A program made the translations under genes and the position numbers. This document shows positions 20,683 through 30,507 of a stretch of DNA of 64,000 bases, one piece after another. Numbering within the stretch: position 1 is the stretch's first letter; each line of letters starts with the position of its first letter. Under the pieces are notes generated by a model. The model saw only the letters and a program-made list of their open reading frames with translations, searched no databases and was not told the origin of the DNA. The stretch comes from Trichomonas vaginalis G3 (lineage: Eukaryota > Parabasalia > Trichomonadida > Trichomonadidae), in the NCBI RefSeq assembly GCF_026262505.1, contig NC_067205.1, positions 10,478,001-10,542,000 on the forward strand, given 5' to 3'.

Positions 20683-21610
20683 TTGTGGTTGTTGTGTGTG
20701 GGGGGGTGTGTCGTTTTGGGTGTGGTTGTGTGTGGTGGGGTTGTTTTGTTGTTTGTGGGTGGGGGTTGGTTGGGTGGGTGTGGTGGGGGTTTTTGGGGTT
20801 GTGGGGTGGTGGTTGGTGGTTTGTGTTGGTGGGTTGGGTGTGTGTGTTGTTGTTGGGTGTGGTGTGGGTTGTGGGTGGGTGTGTGGGGGTTTGTAGCGGT
20901 TGGGTGTTTTGGTGTGGTGGGGTGGGTTTGTGTTGTGGTGTGGTTTTGGGGTGGTGTTGGGTGTGGGTTGGGTGGGTTTGGTTTTGTGTGTGGTTGGTGT
21001 TTGGTTTGGGGTTGTGTGGTGGTGTGGGTTTTGTGGTGTGTTGTTGTGTTGTGGTGTGTGGTGGGGTTGTGTGGGTTGGTGTCGTCGGTGTGGTGGTGGG
21101 GGGTTGTGGGTTGTGTTGGGTTTGGCTTGGGTTGGGGTTGGTGGTTGGGGTGGTTTTGGTGGTGTTGTTTTGGTTTTGTTGTGTGGTGTGGGTTTTGGTG
21201 TTGTTGGTTGGGTTGGTGGTGTGTTGGTTGGTGTTTGTTGGGTGTTGGCTGGGGTTGGTGTGTGGGTGGGTGGAGTTGGGGTGTTGAGTGGGTTGGTGGT
21301 TTTTGATTCGTTTTGGGGGTGGTGGTTGATGGGTGGGTAGGGGTTTGGGTGTGGGTGTATGGGTGTGGTGGGTGGGGGTTTGTGGTGTTGCTGGCGTGGG
21401 TGGCGGTGCGGTGGCTTTGGCGGTGTGTTCGCGGTTACGGGGCGAAGTATTGGGCTGTATTTTATTGGGTTGGATTGTGGGCTATAGTGCGTGGTGTGCC
21501 GGGTTGTTGGGTAGAGGCGGGAGTGTGTGTGAGGGGCGGGGGCTGGCGTCGGTTGTTGGTGCGCGTGTGTGGTGGGTGTTGTTGGAAGCGGTTGGCCGAG
21601 GTTGCTAGGT
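20683..21610 (+). repeat. Almost pure G/T low-complexity block
   Basis: About 930 bp in which the plus strand is nearly only G and T, without a regular unit. The left edge is abrupt; A and C return gradually over the last 300 bp. Long open frames here (for example 20652-21340 rightward and 20656-21729 leftward) are composition artefacts. It may be real G-rich simple sequence or a poor consensus. Confidence 0.7.
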
Positions 21611-22258
21611 GAAGGGGACCGGCTATTAATATATGTGCCGCCGCCATATACCCCGGGCGACGTGTGACCAGAGGAACGTGAACGAAATAACGTTCGATTA
21701 GTTGTACGTCTAAGATAGAACGCTCTCAATGGCTGGATATAAGCTGGGAAGCACTTGAGAAAACCGTGAGATGATTGATCTAGGTTGACTGTCGTAATGT
21801 TTCCTTGAGTGTAGGGTGATATCCGTGCGGCGTACGGGGTTCAACGGGACGGATGTAATAGTGGACTGCCAATGCTGCGGACAAGTGTGGTGAGGGACGG
21901 TGGATTAACCGGCATGTGATCTTCATTGGTGGGACTGCTAGTTGGTTGCCCTTGCAAGTTAGCAGCAATAAGTGGGGTGGAGAGGCGAGAATGGAGATGG
22001 CCTGTTTGCTTTTGTTAGTCAGTGGGGTTGGTGGTTGACTCATATGTAGGGCTCTTGTTCGTTGTCATTGCCATAGTATTAGTTTCGGTTGACATGGTTC
22101 TTACGGGGTACCACAGCTTCTTATGATGATGTAGTTGTTCTGTTCGCTATTCTCCTATCGTTGTTCATCAATTTATAAGTCCGAGTTGAGGATAGGATGA
22201 ATAGGTAAGTATTGGGGAGAGGGTCGTATAAAATAACCTTTATACCACGAATCTGAGA
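21611..22258. other. Sequence of unusual balanced composition
   Basis: About 650 bp following the G/T block with GC near 48%, unlike anything else in the window. No frame, repeat or RNA is recognised. The AT-rich Maverick remnant resumes at about 22258. It may share the origin or artefact of the block before it. Confidence 0.4.
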
Positions 22259-24355
22259 AAATGCTTCCAAGTTTGACATTAAGATATCCTCCACAGACAT
22301 CTAAACATCTTGCATTCCCAACTTGTACGAACTTTTATTTTCTTAAGTTTTTCGTCCTACAGTCTGTTCAGACACTTTGTTTAATGCTCTTCGTTTGGTT
22401 AAAGGACAAATTATCTCATATTTCTGTTCCTGACATAAACATTCTGGGGCAGAGTCACACATAAATGATAACGTTTCAAAAATTCCTCTTGACTGCTTTG
22501 TTATAGTCTCCTAAAATGGACACAATATTTCTGAATTGCTGGAAGTCATAACAAATCTGAAACATCTATTTGTACATTTTTATAGAAATATAAAGATAAA
22601 TTTTTTTTGTTATTGCTTGACTTGTTTTGTTCCATTTGTTGCATTTGGTTTGTCTCTTGAGGCTATTTTGTTTGTTGAAGTTGTTCTGTAATACAATACT
22701 TCACCAGTTGCATCTTCCAATCGGAAAATTTCCTGCCGTCAATGACAAATACATATGGACATAAAAATTTACAGGAACCAGAAGTTTTGCGGTCAACTAA
22801 TGTCAACGTTATATCCTTGCCAAAGTGTTTGGGAGTTCACTAAGGTTGAAAATTCGTGTCATTCGAAGAACAATAGGCCAACAAGCACGAGAAAGAGTAT
22901 TGTTTATATCGCAATAAGTATCTTGGGTCATAATACGTTTCTGTCGACATTCGAATAACCACTTTTGAACCTAAGTTTGAAAACAATATATAGATTGGTG
23001 TGCTTAAATGTCAATGGAAATAGACATTCTTGTATGACACCTTTTCCCTGTTAAGGAACTGTTGGTAGTAAAAACCAGAAATAAGTTTTTGTATTATAGC
23101 TCATATCGTTTATATAAAACTCAGTCCGGAGCATCCAAACATAAATGAAACCTCTCTAGTTGCCAGCACATGTTACCAACCCGTACTTAAAAGTATTTAA
23201 ATAAGTCAACAAAACCTGTTGTGGTAATATCTGAGTAACGTATCCTTCAAAAGGAGTATTTTTTACTCCATTCACAACAATAAAGTCTTCTGGTGTCAAA
23301 AGCGCAAATACCAAGTCTTTAGTCGTCATTGTGTTACAGGTTATTGTTTACATATATCTGGTCCTTTGAGGACTTTGTAAAAGTTTTGTTGTTTAATGAA
23401 TTACATGACTCAGGTGTTTTAGTCGTAATAGTAAACAATTTTGTCTTCTGCCAATTTTATCTTAGAATATACAATTTAATTGAATGTTGTGGCGTCAAAT
23501 AATTATTTCATATACGTCTGGGAGACTAAATATTTTAGTTCAAGCGTTTCACCTCCTATTTCATACGTATATCTTTGTCAATGAATTTATGAGCGGTCTG
23601 TTGATGAACGCCTACAGCAACCAATGTCGGGTTCTATTTCTTTGATTTTTTTATGTATCGTCTGCCTCTGTCAAAAAGTTTCAATAGTTTCTTTCAAAAC
23701 TTCATGAGGTGCAATGACATATGAGTTCATTTTACAGGGTTGGTTTCGACCAAGTTTAACATTATACTTAAAGCTTGACAAATCTTCTCCTGAGTTTGAA
23801 GTTTGTTCTTCAGTTGTTGGTAGTGTCATTTTCGAATTATCTGCAACAGAACTTAAGTCTCTGTTAACTTCAGGATATGTTGTTTTCTTTACAGAACAAT
23901 TGTTATACCATCTTCGTCTCCGTATGGTTTTCCCCACTTCACATCTCTGTCTTTGACATTGACAATAACACTTTGATGCTTTTTGTTTTGAGTGGTTGGT
24001 AATTTAACTTCACATCTGCACCGCCATTAAACTCTTTGAAACACTTACGCTTTGCTATTTTTCGGAAATGACGTTTTTACTTAGATAAAAAATGGACGTA
24101 TTCGGATATTCTTATTGAATTGAAGCAGAACAAAGTTTATACTCACAAACAATACAAATACATTGACAGAATAGTTTTCTTTACACAACAATGGAAAGAT
24201 GTTATAGAGAAAGTGCAATATTTGCTGAACCAAAATATTTTCATAAAGCAAAGAAAGTTGTATAACTGAAATGGTGAAGTTCTTGAAGCAGACAAAATAT
24301 AACTTCAACTTTACAGATATTTTACTAAAGGAAAGTTATAAAATAAATATTATGT
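22259..24355. pseudogene. Decayed Maverick structural-type genes
   Basis: Mostly leftward remnants. One gene start is visible near 23330 (minus), reading MTTKDLVFALLTPEDFIVVN; another stretch at 23671-23990 reads VKDRDVKWGKPYGDEDG-like protein. A rightward start with the Maverick pattern (TTTTTACTTAGATAAAAAATG) lies at 24091. No family could be assigned. They are broken in many places. Confidence 0.4.
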
Positions 24356-24395
24356 CAACAACTGGCGTACTGTCATATATTTGACGGAGAAGAAG

Positions 24396-26070
24396 TTAGT
24401 TCAAGAACAACCTATCTGACTGCTGCCAAAATCTGCTCGATGGAAGCTTCGTTATGACCACAATCTGAGGAGCCCCAGCAGGTTTCATCGAACGAATCTT
24501 CAAAGAGCATTCTTCCGTGAAAAGTGCTATTGGTTTTGTAAACTTCTTTGCTTTCAATTCATCTGGACCGTCTCTGTCACAGTATATTGTATTTGAACTG
24601 TACCACAGTTGAAATACACCCATAAAGTCTTCTGAGTCAGCAAATGGAATGCCAAGCCAAAAGTTTGAACGGTCTCCATTTGTATATTGAGTTTTTTGAC
24701 CTCCTGTATGAGTCCATACTTTCACATATGGCATAATAGAACTTTGCATTTCAGGGTTAAATAGTTGTTTGAAGTTGTTGTTAAAGTTCATAGCATCTAA
24801 TGTCAAGTTGTATGACCTCATATCCTCAACTGTAGAATATTCTTCTCTTGGATAATATTGCCATCTATGTTTATATGATATTTAATACCAGGGTTGTAGA
24901 AACAAGAATAGTCATTTATAGTTCGTCTGAAAGTAACAAACATAGTATCTGCATGTTTCATTGCAGTTGTTAAAAACAATATCTGTTCTTGCATCTGCGG
25001 CTCCTGGATTTTGGTTTCCAACTTCACCTGCAAAGTCTTTGACAGATATTTGGTGTATAGGGAACATAAGTGGAACTGCAATATATTTGGCAGCTAAAGC
25101 ATTTGAAATATATGGTCAACATATAGACTGCAAGTCTGCTTTCTATTCTCTTGCATTCAAACTGTTCGCAATGTAAACTTAACTGGGTCCCAAGCAGTTC
25201 CAGCAGCATTGAAATAATAGTTTACTTCATTGTTGAAGTTTGAGAAACCAAAGTCTAAGTCAACTTTGTCTTTTTGCAAAATTCGGCGAATGACGTTTGA
25301 TTTGTTCCCTTTACGTCTGTAATAGTGAATGGGTCTTGTGTTGGTGCAATGACTAAGTTATTTTTGCTTGGAGTAAGTTCGATAGAAATTTTTCCTGCCC
25401 AGTTGGGCAAGTATCTTAAGAACCTAAAGATGAGGAAAGATGACAAAGGAACTCTAAGTTTCAGTTTTACTTTGGTTACTGCTGCTGCAGTTTGTCCAGA
25501 AAGGTTAACATAAACTCCTGGAACGTTAGGGTCAAGTCTTCTTATTTTCTCAATAGTTGCATACTGGTCTGTTTGTTCTCTAGCTTGTGGTTGTACTGAG
25601 TTTCTCAAAGCGAACCATTCATAGTTTAGCCCATGTTACTGTTTTGAACTAAGTCAGAGTTAGAATATATCTTATATCCCATGAAAACTTCTGGAGCATA
25701 TTGGTATCCGACATAGAAAATTCCATTGCAACCTTTCTTGTCAGACAACTTGGCAGAAGGTTTTATTTCAATGTCTTGTCCACGTATAAGAATGAGTTGT
25801 CAATAGAAATAATGTGAAACCTGTCGCAAGCAATATCTACTGTTGTTGAAGAACCTTCTCCAAACTCACCTACGTTTCCATAAGAAACAGCAGTTGTATA
25901 TTCGTAAGTTCCAGGAACTATTTCTGACCTTCTAATGGCATTGTCGCATTCGTTATACCATTCGGAAACATTTTCCGTTCATGGCATCCAAAACTGTTGG
26001 CGTTATATTCTGAGCGGCGTACATTTCATATGGGTAAAAATATAGAATAGTTGGATTTATTTGTCATAAT
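24396..26070 (-). pseudogene. Probable Maverick major capsid protein gene
   Basis: A leftward coding region of about 1.65 kb, the size expected for a double-jelly-roll major capsid protein. Recognisable blocks are RFLRYLPNWAGKISIELTP (central), LDPNVPGVYVNLSGQ and FQLWYSSNTIYCDRDGP towards the end. The 'LRYLPNW.GKIxI' strand and the size fit Maverick capsid proteins, but identification is by eye. It looks broken, with roughly eight or more breaks, and belongs to the older part of the element. Confidence 0.45.
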
Positions 26071-26132
26071 AGAACCCACTCTTACCAAGCTTTACTTTCT
26101 CCCTGACTGAGTTTTTAACTCTTCTTTTTCCT

Positions 26133-26867
26133 TCATTGCCTACTTTCACTAGATGAAGTTACTTCTTCACTACTTTCACTTTGTTCTACTCTTCTCTTCT
26201 TCTTTGGTGTTGCTTTTGGTAACTTGCCCTCTGCTTCAAGTTGTTGCATCTTTGCCTCATGTTCACCTAGTATGTTGTAAATTTCCCATGTCCTTTTTGC
26301 CCTTGGGCTCTGGTCGCCCATCTCAGGTAACCTATATCCTAGAAAGATTTTGTCATAGTTTGTATTTGAGTCTTCGCTTATTGTTTGCATGACTCTTTCC
26401 TGAGTTTCCGGTTCAAGCTCTTCAAACAGAGCTTGTCCATATGGAATAAGCTCGTTTCCAAATATATGTTTTTGTAGCCATTCTGGTTTTCTTTTCATGT
26501 AACCAATAATATCTTTTGTGAATGGGAAAGCTTTTACCCAACGTTTCAGTCTTGCGTCATTTATTTCTGTAGTTGGTTTTATTTTGTCATGGAACATGTT
26601 TTTCAATACTAACATTTCATTTGGTACTGTCCATTTGAGTTTTCTTAAATATTCATCCCTTCTCAGTTCATTGTCTGCAAAGTAAGTTTTTATGACATTT
26701 TGCAAACTTTCGTTTGCAAGGTCATGTACAATAGGTTCTCTTCCTTCTCTCTCCCTAACTTTCTTTCTAAACTCTTCACAAAATATACCATCTCTATGGT
26801 TCTGTGTAGTTCTTTGAGATAAATGTTCTAGAACGTCAGGTGTTATATTTCCCTCAGCCATGTTCAT
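26133..26867 (-). CDS. Unknown 244-aa protein with SV40-type nuclear signal
   Basis: Intact. It is helical and charged, with no membrane segment. The C-terminus contains ATPKKKRRVEQSES, very close to the classical nuclear localisation signal, followed by a Ser/Glu-rich tail (SSEEVTSSSESRQ). The body (LKWTVPNEMLVLKNMFHDKI and onward) matches no family I know. A nuclear role, for example with packaging, genome end or integrase complexes, is inference from the signal. It starts 8 bp inside the flank of the giant inverted repeat's left arm, and the gene lies outside the arm. Confidence 0.6.
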   Translation of the reverse strand: MNMAEGNITPDVLEHLSQRTTQNHRDGIFCEEFRKKVREREGREPIVHDLANESLQNVIKTYFADNELRRDEYLRKLKWTVPNEMLVLKNMFHDKIKPTTEINDARLKRWVKAFPFTKDIIGYMKRKPEWLQKHIFGNELIPYGQALFEELEPETQERVMQTISEDSNTNYDKIFLGYRLPEMGDQSPRAKRTWEIYNILGEHEAKMQQLEAEGKLPKATPKKKRRVEQSESSEEVTSSSESRQ

Positions 26868-26883
26868 TTCATACAGTTAGTAT

Positions 26884-26932
26884 ACATAACAAGGGTACGA
26901 CGGCACTGCGTTCCACCGTACCCCTGTTATGT
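26884..26932. promoter_or_regulatory. Long hairpin at left arm edge
   Basis: ACATAACAAGGGTACG (26884-26899) pairs with CGTACCCCTGTTATGT (26917-26932), a 16-bp stem with one mismatch and a 17-nt loop. It sits 9 bp inside the arm edge, between two gene ends. The mirror copy is at 41162-41210. It could be a bidirectional transcript end or a recombination/replication structure. Confidence 0.55.
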
Positions 26933-27080
26933 GAATTTGACACTTTACGAAACCGTTAACGTATATTTTACAACACAAACGACAACACTAACTTAACCTT
27001 AAATATTTATAAAGCCGCCAACCACTTCACCTCACTAATGTTTTCACAAACGACTTTACTACTGTAAAAAATAAACGTTC

Positions 27081-27401
27081 TCACTTACAAAAGTATTGCA
27101 ACTCCTCCCATTGCTGTGCTTCATATAACAGCTCATAATCTTCTGACTCACTTTCTTCTTCATATAGGTCAAAATCACTGTCATAGTTTATACCTGTAAG
27201 TTTTGACAAAGCTAATGAAACACGCTTACCGTTTGTATCTATTGCTTGTATAAACTTTCCATTATGCTTGTAGTCATAAACGCTCAAACTAACTTTACCC
27301 TTTCTCCCTCGTATCTGATAGAATGTATTTTCACGAGGAACGAAGAACAAATTCTTGAACTCATGACCGTTGTAGTTTGTTATCTCAATAGTTTTCGTCA
27401 T
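27081..27401 (-). CDS. Stand-alone copy of the HNH C-terminal module, 106 aa
   Basis: Reads TIEITNYNGHEFKNLFFV, then KLTGINYDSDF and an acidic tail. The first 75 residues align motif by motif with the C-terminal module of the HNH protein at 11294 (IEITDYGKHTFEF ... VNTRDTDGKYVQ ... LLNKFKKLYGI). The nuclease core is absent. It may be a DNA-binding or specificity module in its own right. It looks whole. The ATG lies after TATTTTATTTTTATATAA, the Maverick pattern. Confidence 0.6.
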   Translation of the reverse strand: MTKTIEITNYNGHEFKNLFFVPRENTFYQIRGRKGKVSLSVYDYKHNGKFIQAIDTNGKRVSLALSKLTGINYDSDFDLYEEESESEDYELLYEAQQWEELQYFCK

Positions 27402-27545
27402 TTATATAAAAATAAAATAAAAAATAAACTTAAAAATTAATAATATCACCACCCTCACACGTATGAAAACATAGCACAAAAATAAATTTAGGTGAAGTGG
27501 TGAGATCTCACCTCTTTTTTCACCTGTTTTTTCACCCTGTTGAAT
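27402..27545. promoter_or_regulatory. AT-rich leader with GGTGAGATCTCACC palindrome
   Basis: The short gap between two leftward genes contains GTGAGATCTCAC, a perfect palindrome near 27500 with repeated TTCACC motifs beside it. It resembles in form, but not in sequence, the GGTTAGATCTAACC repeat at 13.8-16.9 kb. Confidence 0.4.
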
Positions 27546-28073
27546 TCATTGCTTTATAACTCTCTTCCTTGGTTTCTTTTTAGTTGCTTTCTTCACGTCT
27601 GTCTCCAACTTGACTGTCTTTCTTCTTCGTCCGTAATGATACCAGTTACTTCCACCAGTCAATGGGTCAAATGGTCTTTCGTAAGGGTTTCCATACATTC
27701 CATAGGGACCATACGGAAGAACTACTGGTGGAGAAGAAACATTTTCTTTAGTTCCATCGACTCTATTTAAATGCATTGTTTCACCTTTCATCTGGTCATT
27801 AAAGTCTTTTGCATGTTTTGCAAACTCATCGTCCTTTCCTAAAGCATTTTCTGACTCAGTCGCAACCAAATTGGATGCTTTATTTATGAGCCCTATTTTA
27901 TTTAATCTTAACTTCTTTGCAACCCAGCCTCCAATCTTTCCTTTATTTGCATCTAATGTCTTTGAAACCCTTCCTCCACTCATTTTATTTACTGCGTCAT
28001 AAGCTCCAAGTGCTTTTGCTCCAAATGCTAATGCTTTTGTTCCCATTGCGCCTAAAGCTGCCCAAGCTACCAT
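27546..28073 (-). CDS. Ala/Gly-rich basic protein, 175 aa
   Basis: The N-terminal 35 residues are Ala/Gly-rich and hydrophobic (MVAWAALGAMGTKALAFGAK). A basic amphipathic stretch follows (KIGGWVAKKLRLNKIGLINK), and the C-terminus is strongly basic (ATKKKPRKRVIKQ) after a Tyr/Pro/Gly segment. A core or membrane-active minor virion protein is likely by analogy to small basic adeno-like proteins, but this is inference. It looks whole in this arm. Confidence 0.5.
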   Translation of the reverse strand: MVAWAALGAMGTKALAFGAKALGAYDAVNKMSGGRVSKTLDANKGKIGGWVAKKLRLNKIGLINKASNLVATESENALGKDDEFAKHAKDFNDQMKGETMHLNRVDGTKENVSSPPVVLPYGPYGMYGNPYERPFDPLTGGSNWYHYGRRRKTVKLETDVKKATKKKPRKRVIKQ

Positions 28074-28298
28074 TTACCCCATATTAAAATCATCTCTCTT
28101 CAATATTATCTCATAAAAGTTCTCGTTACTGGAGAAAGTCAATGAAACATAAGCGTTCTCACGGGCTTCGCCCTCACCGCTTTGCGGTCTATCTAACTTC
28201 TTTCTTATCTCATCTATTCGCTTCAAAATGTCTGAACAATTGCTAACATCTTCTACAACAGTTATTTCATCATGAATGACCTTCAAGAACAAACTCAT
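28074..28298 (-). CDS. Small protein, 74 aa
   Basis: Starts right at the stop of the preceding gene, with a T-run and ATATTAAATG context. The coding sequence holds two adjacent mini-hairpins, GGGC-TTC-GCCC (28163-28173) and ACCGC-TTT-GCGGT (28176-28188), which force GC-rich codons (RPQSGEGEARENA). No family is recognised. Confidence 0.45.
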   Translation of the reverse strand: MSLFLKVIHDEITVVEDVSNCSDILKRIDEIRKKLDRPQSGEGEARENAYVSLTFSSNENFYEIILKRDDFNMG

Positions 28299-29180
28299 TT
28301 AATATGCTATTAAAATCATCTCAATAATGAGTCCATCCTTTCCATCTTTAGGTAGCACAACATCTTTCATTGAAGAAGGTTCGACAAGTCTTATGTTAAA
28401 CTTACTGACAAAGTTTGTTATACTATAATGCTTCGGCGGCGAATACATGTAGTTTGAAAGACATAATATAGATTCTTCAGCAAATTCACTTATACTGGAT
28501 TTTATAACAATGTTCTCACGAGACCAAATACCACCAATTGACAATCTTGTAAGCAATCCTGCTGAACCTTCTACTGTAAATGTCGATGGTAACATTCCAC
28601 GAAGGTCATCTATTGACATCTTTGAGTCACTGAATTTAAATATTTTCTTAAAGCAATCGTCATTATCTAACCATGCAATAGCTTTGAAGTTTTCATTCGA
28701 ATATACATCTGCTTCATTAAATGTAAATCCTGACTTCTTTGCAGAGATGACTTTAAAATCTATTGAGTTTGTTTCAAAATTATATGCTATGGTAACTTCT
28801 GAAGGTAATGGATGTCCTTCCGCAGTAAGTTGTTCTCTCACTACTGTTTGAAGCTTTGTATTAAAAACTTTCATGTCATCTCCTGTATCTAAGTTCACAT
28901 ACACAGCAACAGGGAAACTATCTTGCTTCTTTGTTTCATCATTATATCTCAAAACATTAAAGTTCTTCAATAATATTGTCCTTCCTGCTGGAATACTTCT
29001 AACTTGTCTTATTTCAATAGCTTTCTCACCTCCTACATACTCTACCCAGTGCCTTGGATATTCATAAGTATACTGACTTTCTTGAATTTTGGTAGGTTTC
29101 ATCATAACGTGTTCATAGTATATCTTTATACTCTTGTCAGTTAGACTCGGTGCTATGTTCTGAATATTTCTGACTTGCAT
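28299..29180 (-). CDS. Capsid-like structural protein, distant family A, 293 aa
   Basis: The start is taken as MQVRNIQNIAPSL because its ATG lies 16 bp from the divergent ATPase start; the longer upstream frame runs into the ATPase gene. YEYPRHWVEYVGGEKAIEIR corresponds to YRFDYPLRWL...KAIGFRR in the two family A proteins, and ESILCLSNYMYSPPKHY to NSFLCLMNDFYEKP. The end has a jelly-roll-like strand pair. It is a probable virion protein. It looks whole. Confidence 0.55.
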   Translation of the reverse strand: MQVRNIQNIAPSLTDKSIKIYYEHVMMKPTKIQESQYTYEYPRHWVEYVGGEKAIEIRQVRSIPAGRTILLKNFNVLRYNDETKKQDSFPVAVYVNLDTGDDMKVFNTKLQTVVREQLTAEGHPLPSEVTIAYNFETNSIDFKVISAKKSGFTFNEADVYSNENFKAIAWLDNDDCFKKIFKFSDSKMSIDDLRGMLPSTFTVEGSAGLLTRLSIGGIWSRENIVIKSSISEFAEESILCLSNYMYSPPKHYSITNFVSKFNIRLVEPSSMKDVVLPKDGKDGLIIEMILIAY

Positions 29181-29196
29181 TTTTAATGGAGATAAA
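29181..29196. promoter_or_regulatory. Shared 16-bp divergent start region
   Basis: TTTTAATGGAGATAAA is the full gap between the ATG of the leftward capsid-like gene and the ATG of the packaging ATPase. Read either way it ends in AAAATG. The mirror copy is at 38893-38908. Confidence 0.55.
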
Positions 29197-30084
29197 ATGA
29201 AGCATTTAATACATGACGTAGATGAAGACATGAATGAAACCACAGATAAACTTAACTCTTCTCTCATTCTTCCTTTCAGCAAAGATTATGAGTTCTGTTC
29301 AAATGGTGTGTATTTCTATTGTGGAAAGATGGGTTCAGGTAAGACATTTAACCTCATTCGTCATATACTCATAACAGAGCGTTTAGGAAATGACTCTTAC
29401 TATGACCAAATCATTATATCAGCAACTTCAGACTCTATGGATTCAACAGCGAAAACATTTATGTCAAAAGTTCAAGCCTCTGTCGTTAAAGTTCCAGACA
29501 GTGAACTCATTGAATTTCTTCAACGTTACATTCGACGTAAGAGAAAATATTATGCCATCGTAGAGTTCATACAGTCAGGAATGCAAAAGACCTCGGAAGA
29601 AATGGAAAGAATTATTGACAAACACCACTTACGTCAGTACTCAGGAGTTTACGATATGAAACGACTGACAAACTACATTCTATCAAAACTTTCAAAATAC
29701 CCCTTCAAAAAGTATCCTTCAAACACTCTGCTCGTTTGCGACGACTTCGCTGGTAAAGGTTTAGTTTCAAAACCAGACTCACCATTAGCTAACATCATTA
29801 CTAAAGTCAGACATTACCATTTAACTGTAGCAATACTTATGCAAACATGGCGTTTTCTTGCTTTAAACATAAAACGTCTCATAACTGACTTCGTTATCTT
29901 TCAAGGTTTCTCACGCTATGATATTGAACTCATTTGGAAACAGTCAGGTATAACATTACCTTTTGAAGAAATTTGGGAAGCATATAAGTCTCTCATCTCT
30001 CCTCGTTCATACCTTGAGATTCATATCATGACTAATACCATTAAAGTCAAAAATATTCCATGGGAACGACCAACATTATTTTAA
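29197..30084 (+). CDS. FtsK/HerA-type genome-packaging ATPase
   Basis: 295 aa. Walker A GKMGSGKT is at about residues 42-49, preceded by VYFYC as the usual beta strand; Walker B LLVCDDFAG is near 177-185, with VAILMQTWRF as the following sensor-like strand. This is the layout and size of Polinton/PRD1-type packaging ATPases, which pump DNA into the capsid. It looks whole here; the copy in the right arm is broken. It shares a 16-bp start region with a divergent capsid-like gene, and its stop overlaps the end of the opposing gene by a few bases. Confidence 0.8.
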   Translation: MKHLIHDVDEDMNETTDKLNSSLILPFSKDYEFCSNGVYFYCGKMGSGKTFNLIRHILITERLGNDSYYDQIIISATSDSMDSTAKTFMSKVQASVVKVPDSELIEFLQRYIRRKRKYYAIVEFIQSGMQKTSEEMERIIDKHHLRQYSGVYDMKRLTNYILSKLSKYPFKKYPSNTLLVCDDFAGKGLVSKPDSPLANIITKVRHYHLTVAILMQTWRFLALNIKRLITDFVIFQGFSRYDIELIWKQSGITLPFEEIWEAYKSLISPRSYLEIHIMTNTIKVKNIPWERPTLF

Positions 30085-30473
30085 AGCTTAACCTTCAATT
30101 GACTGATGGTAAACAAATTCCATGCATCTCTGTCGCCATTTCTGTTAATATTTTTGCTGTCATTCATATCATCCACTTCCCCATCCGTTAGCTTTTGAGG
30201 ATATGCGTTAGAATAGCTGTTCTTAAATGAAGGCTTTTCACCTTTGAGAGCATAAACTCTATAACTTTCTGCATACTTTATGTTTGAACCTCCTGAGCCA
30301 TCATTGACATAAATTTTTATAGGCTTCCACCCTTTGTTCATATTCCTGCTTCTTCCCTTTGCTCTTTTGTTCAGTAGTTCTACATCTTTATACACAGCTC
30401 CTGTCTCAGTGAATTCAACAATATTTTCATTCGTTAGCTTTACATTCAAACCCTTGTCGAGTATATTGTTCAT
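30081..30473 (-). CDS. Unknown 130-aa protein
   Basis: The start MNNILDKGLNVKLTNENIVE is preferred because it follows CTTTTATATGTATGAAATG, the Maverick pattern. Mixed beta-type composition with Gly/Ser (IYVNDGSGGSNIKYAE). No family is recognised. It converges on the ATPase, with a 4-bp overlap of stops. It looks whole in both arms. Confidence 0.5.
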   Translation of the reverse strand: MNNILDKGLNVKLTNENIVEFTETGAVYKDVELLNKRAKGRSRNMNKGWKPIKIYVNDGSGGSNIKYAESYRVYALKGEKPSFKNSYSNAYPQKLTDGEVDDMNDSKNINRNGDRDAWNLFTISQLKVKL

Positions 30474-30507
30474 TTCATACATATAAAAGGTTTTTATTCT
30501 ATATGAA
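30474..30507. promoter_or_regulatory. Palindromic divergent start region, 34 bp
   Basis: The interval between two divergent ATG codons begins TTCATACATATAAAAGG and ends TTTTTATTCTATATGAA. The outer bases are inverted copies of each other (TTCATA...TATGAA), giving each gene the same signal. Confidence 0.5.

Noticed and set aside
20652-21729. Long open frames on both strands (up to 357 codons)
   Set aside because: They lie in the G/T-only block; lack of A and C removes stop codons, and the translations are only Gly/Val/Trp/Cys or Pro/Thr/His.
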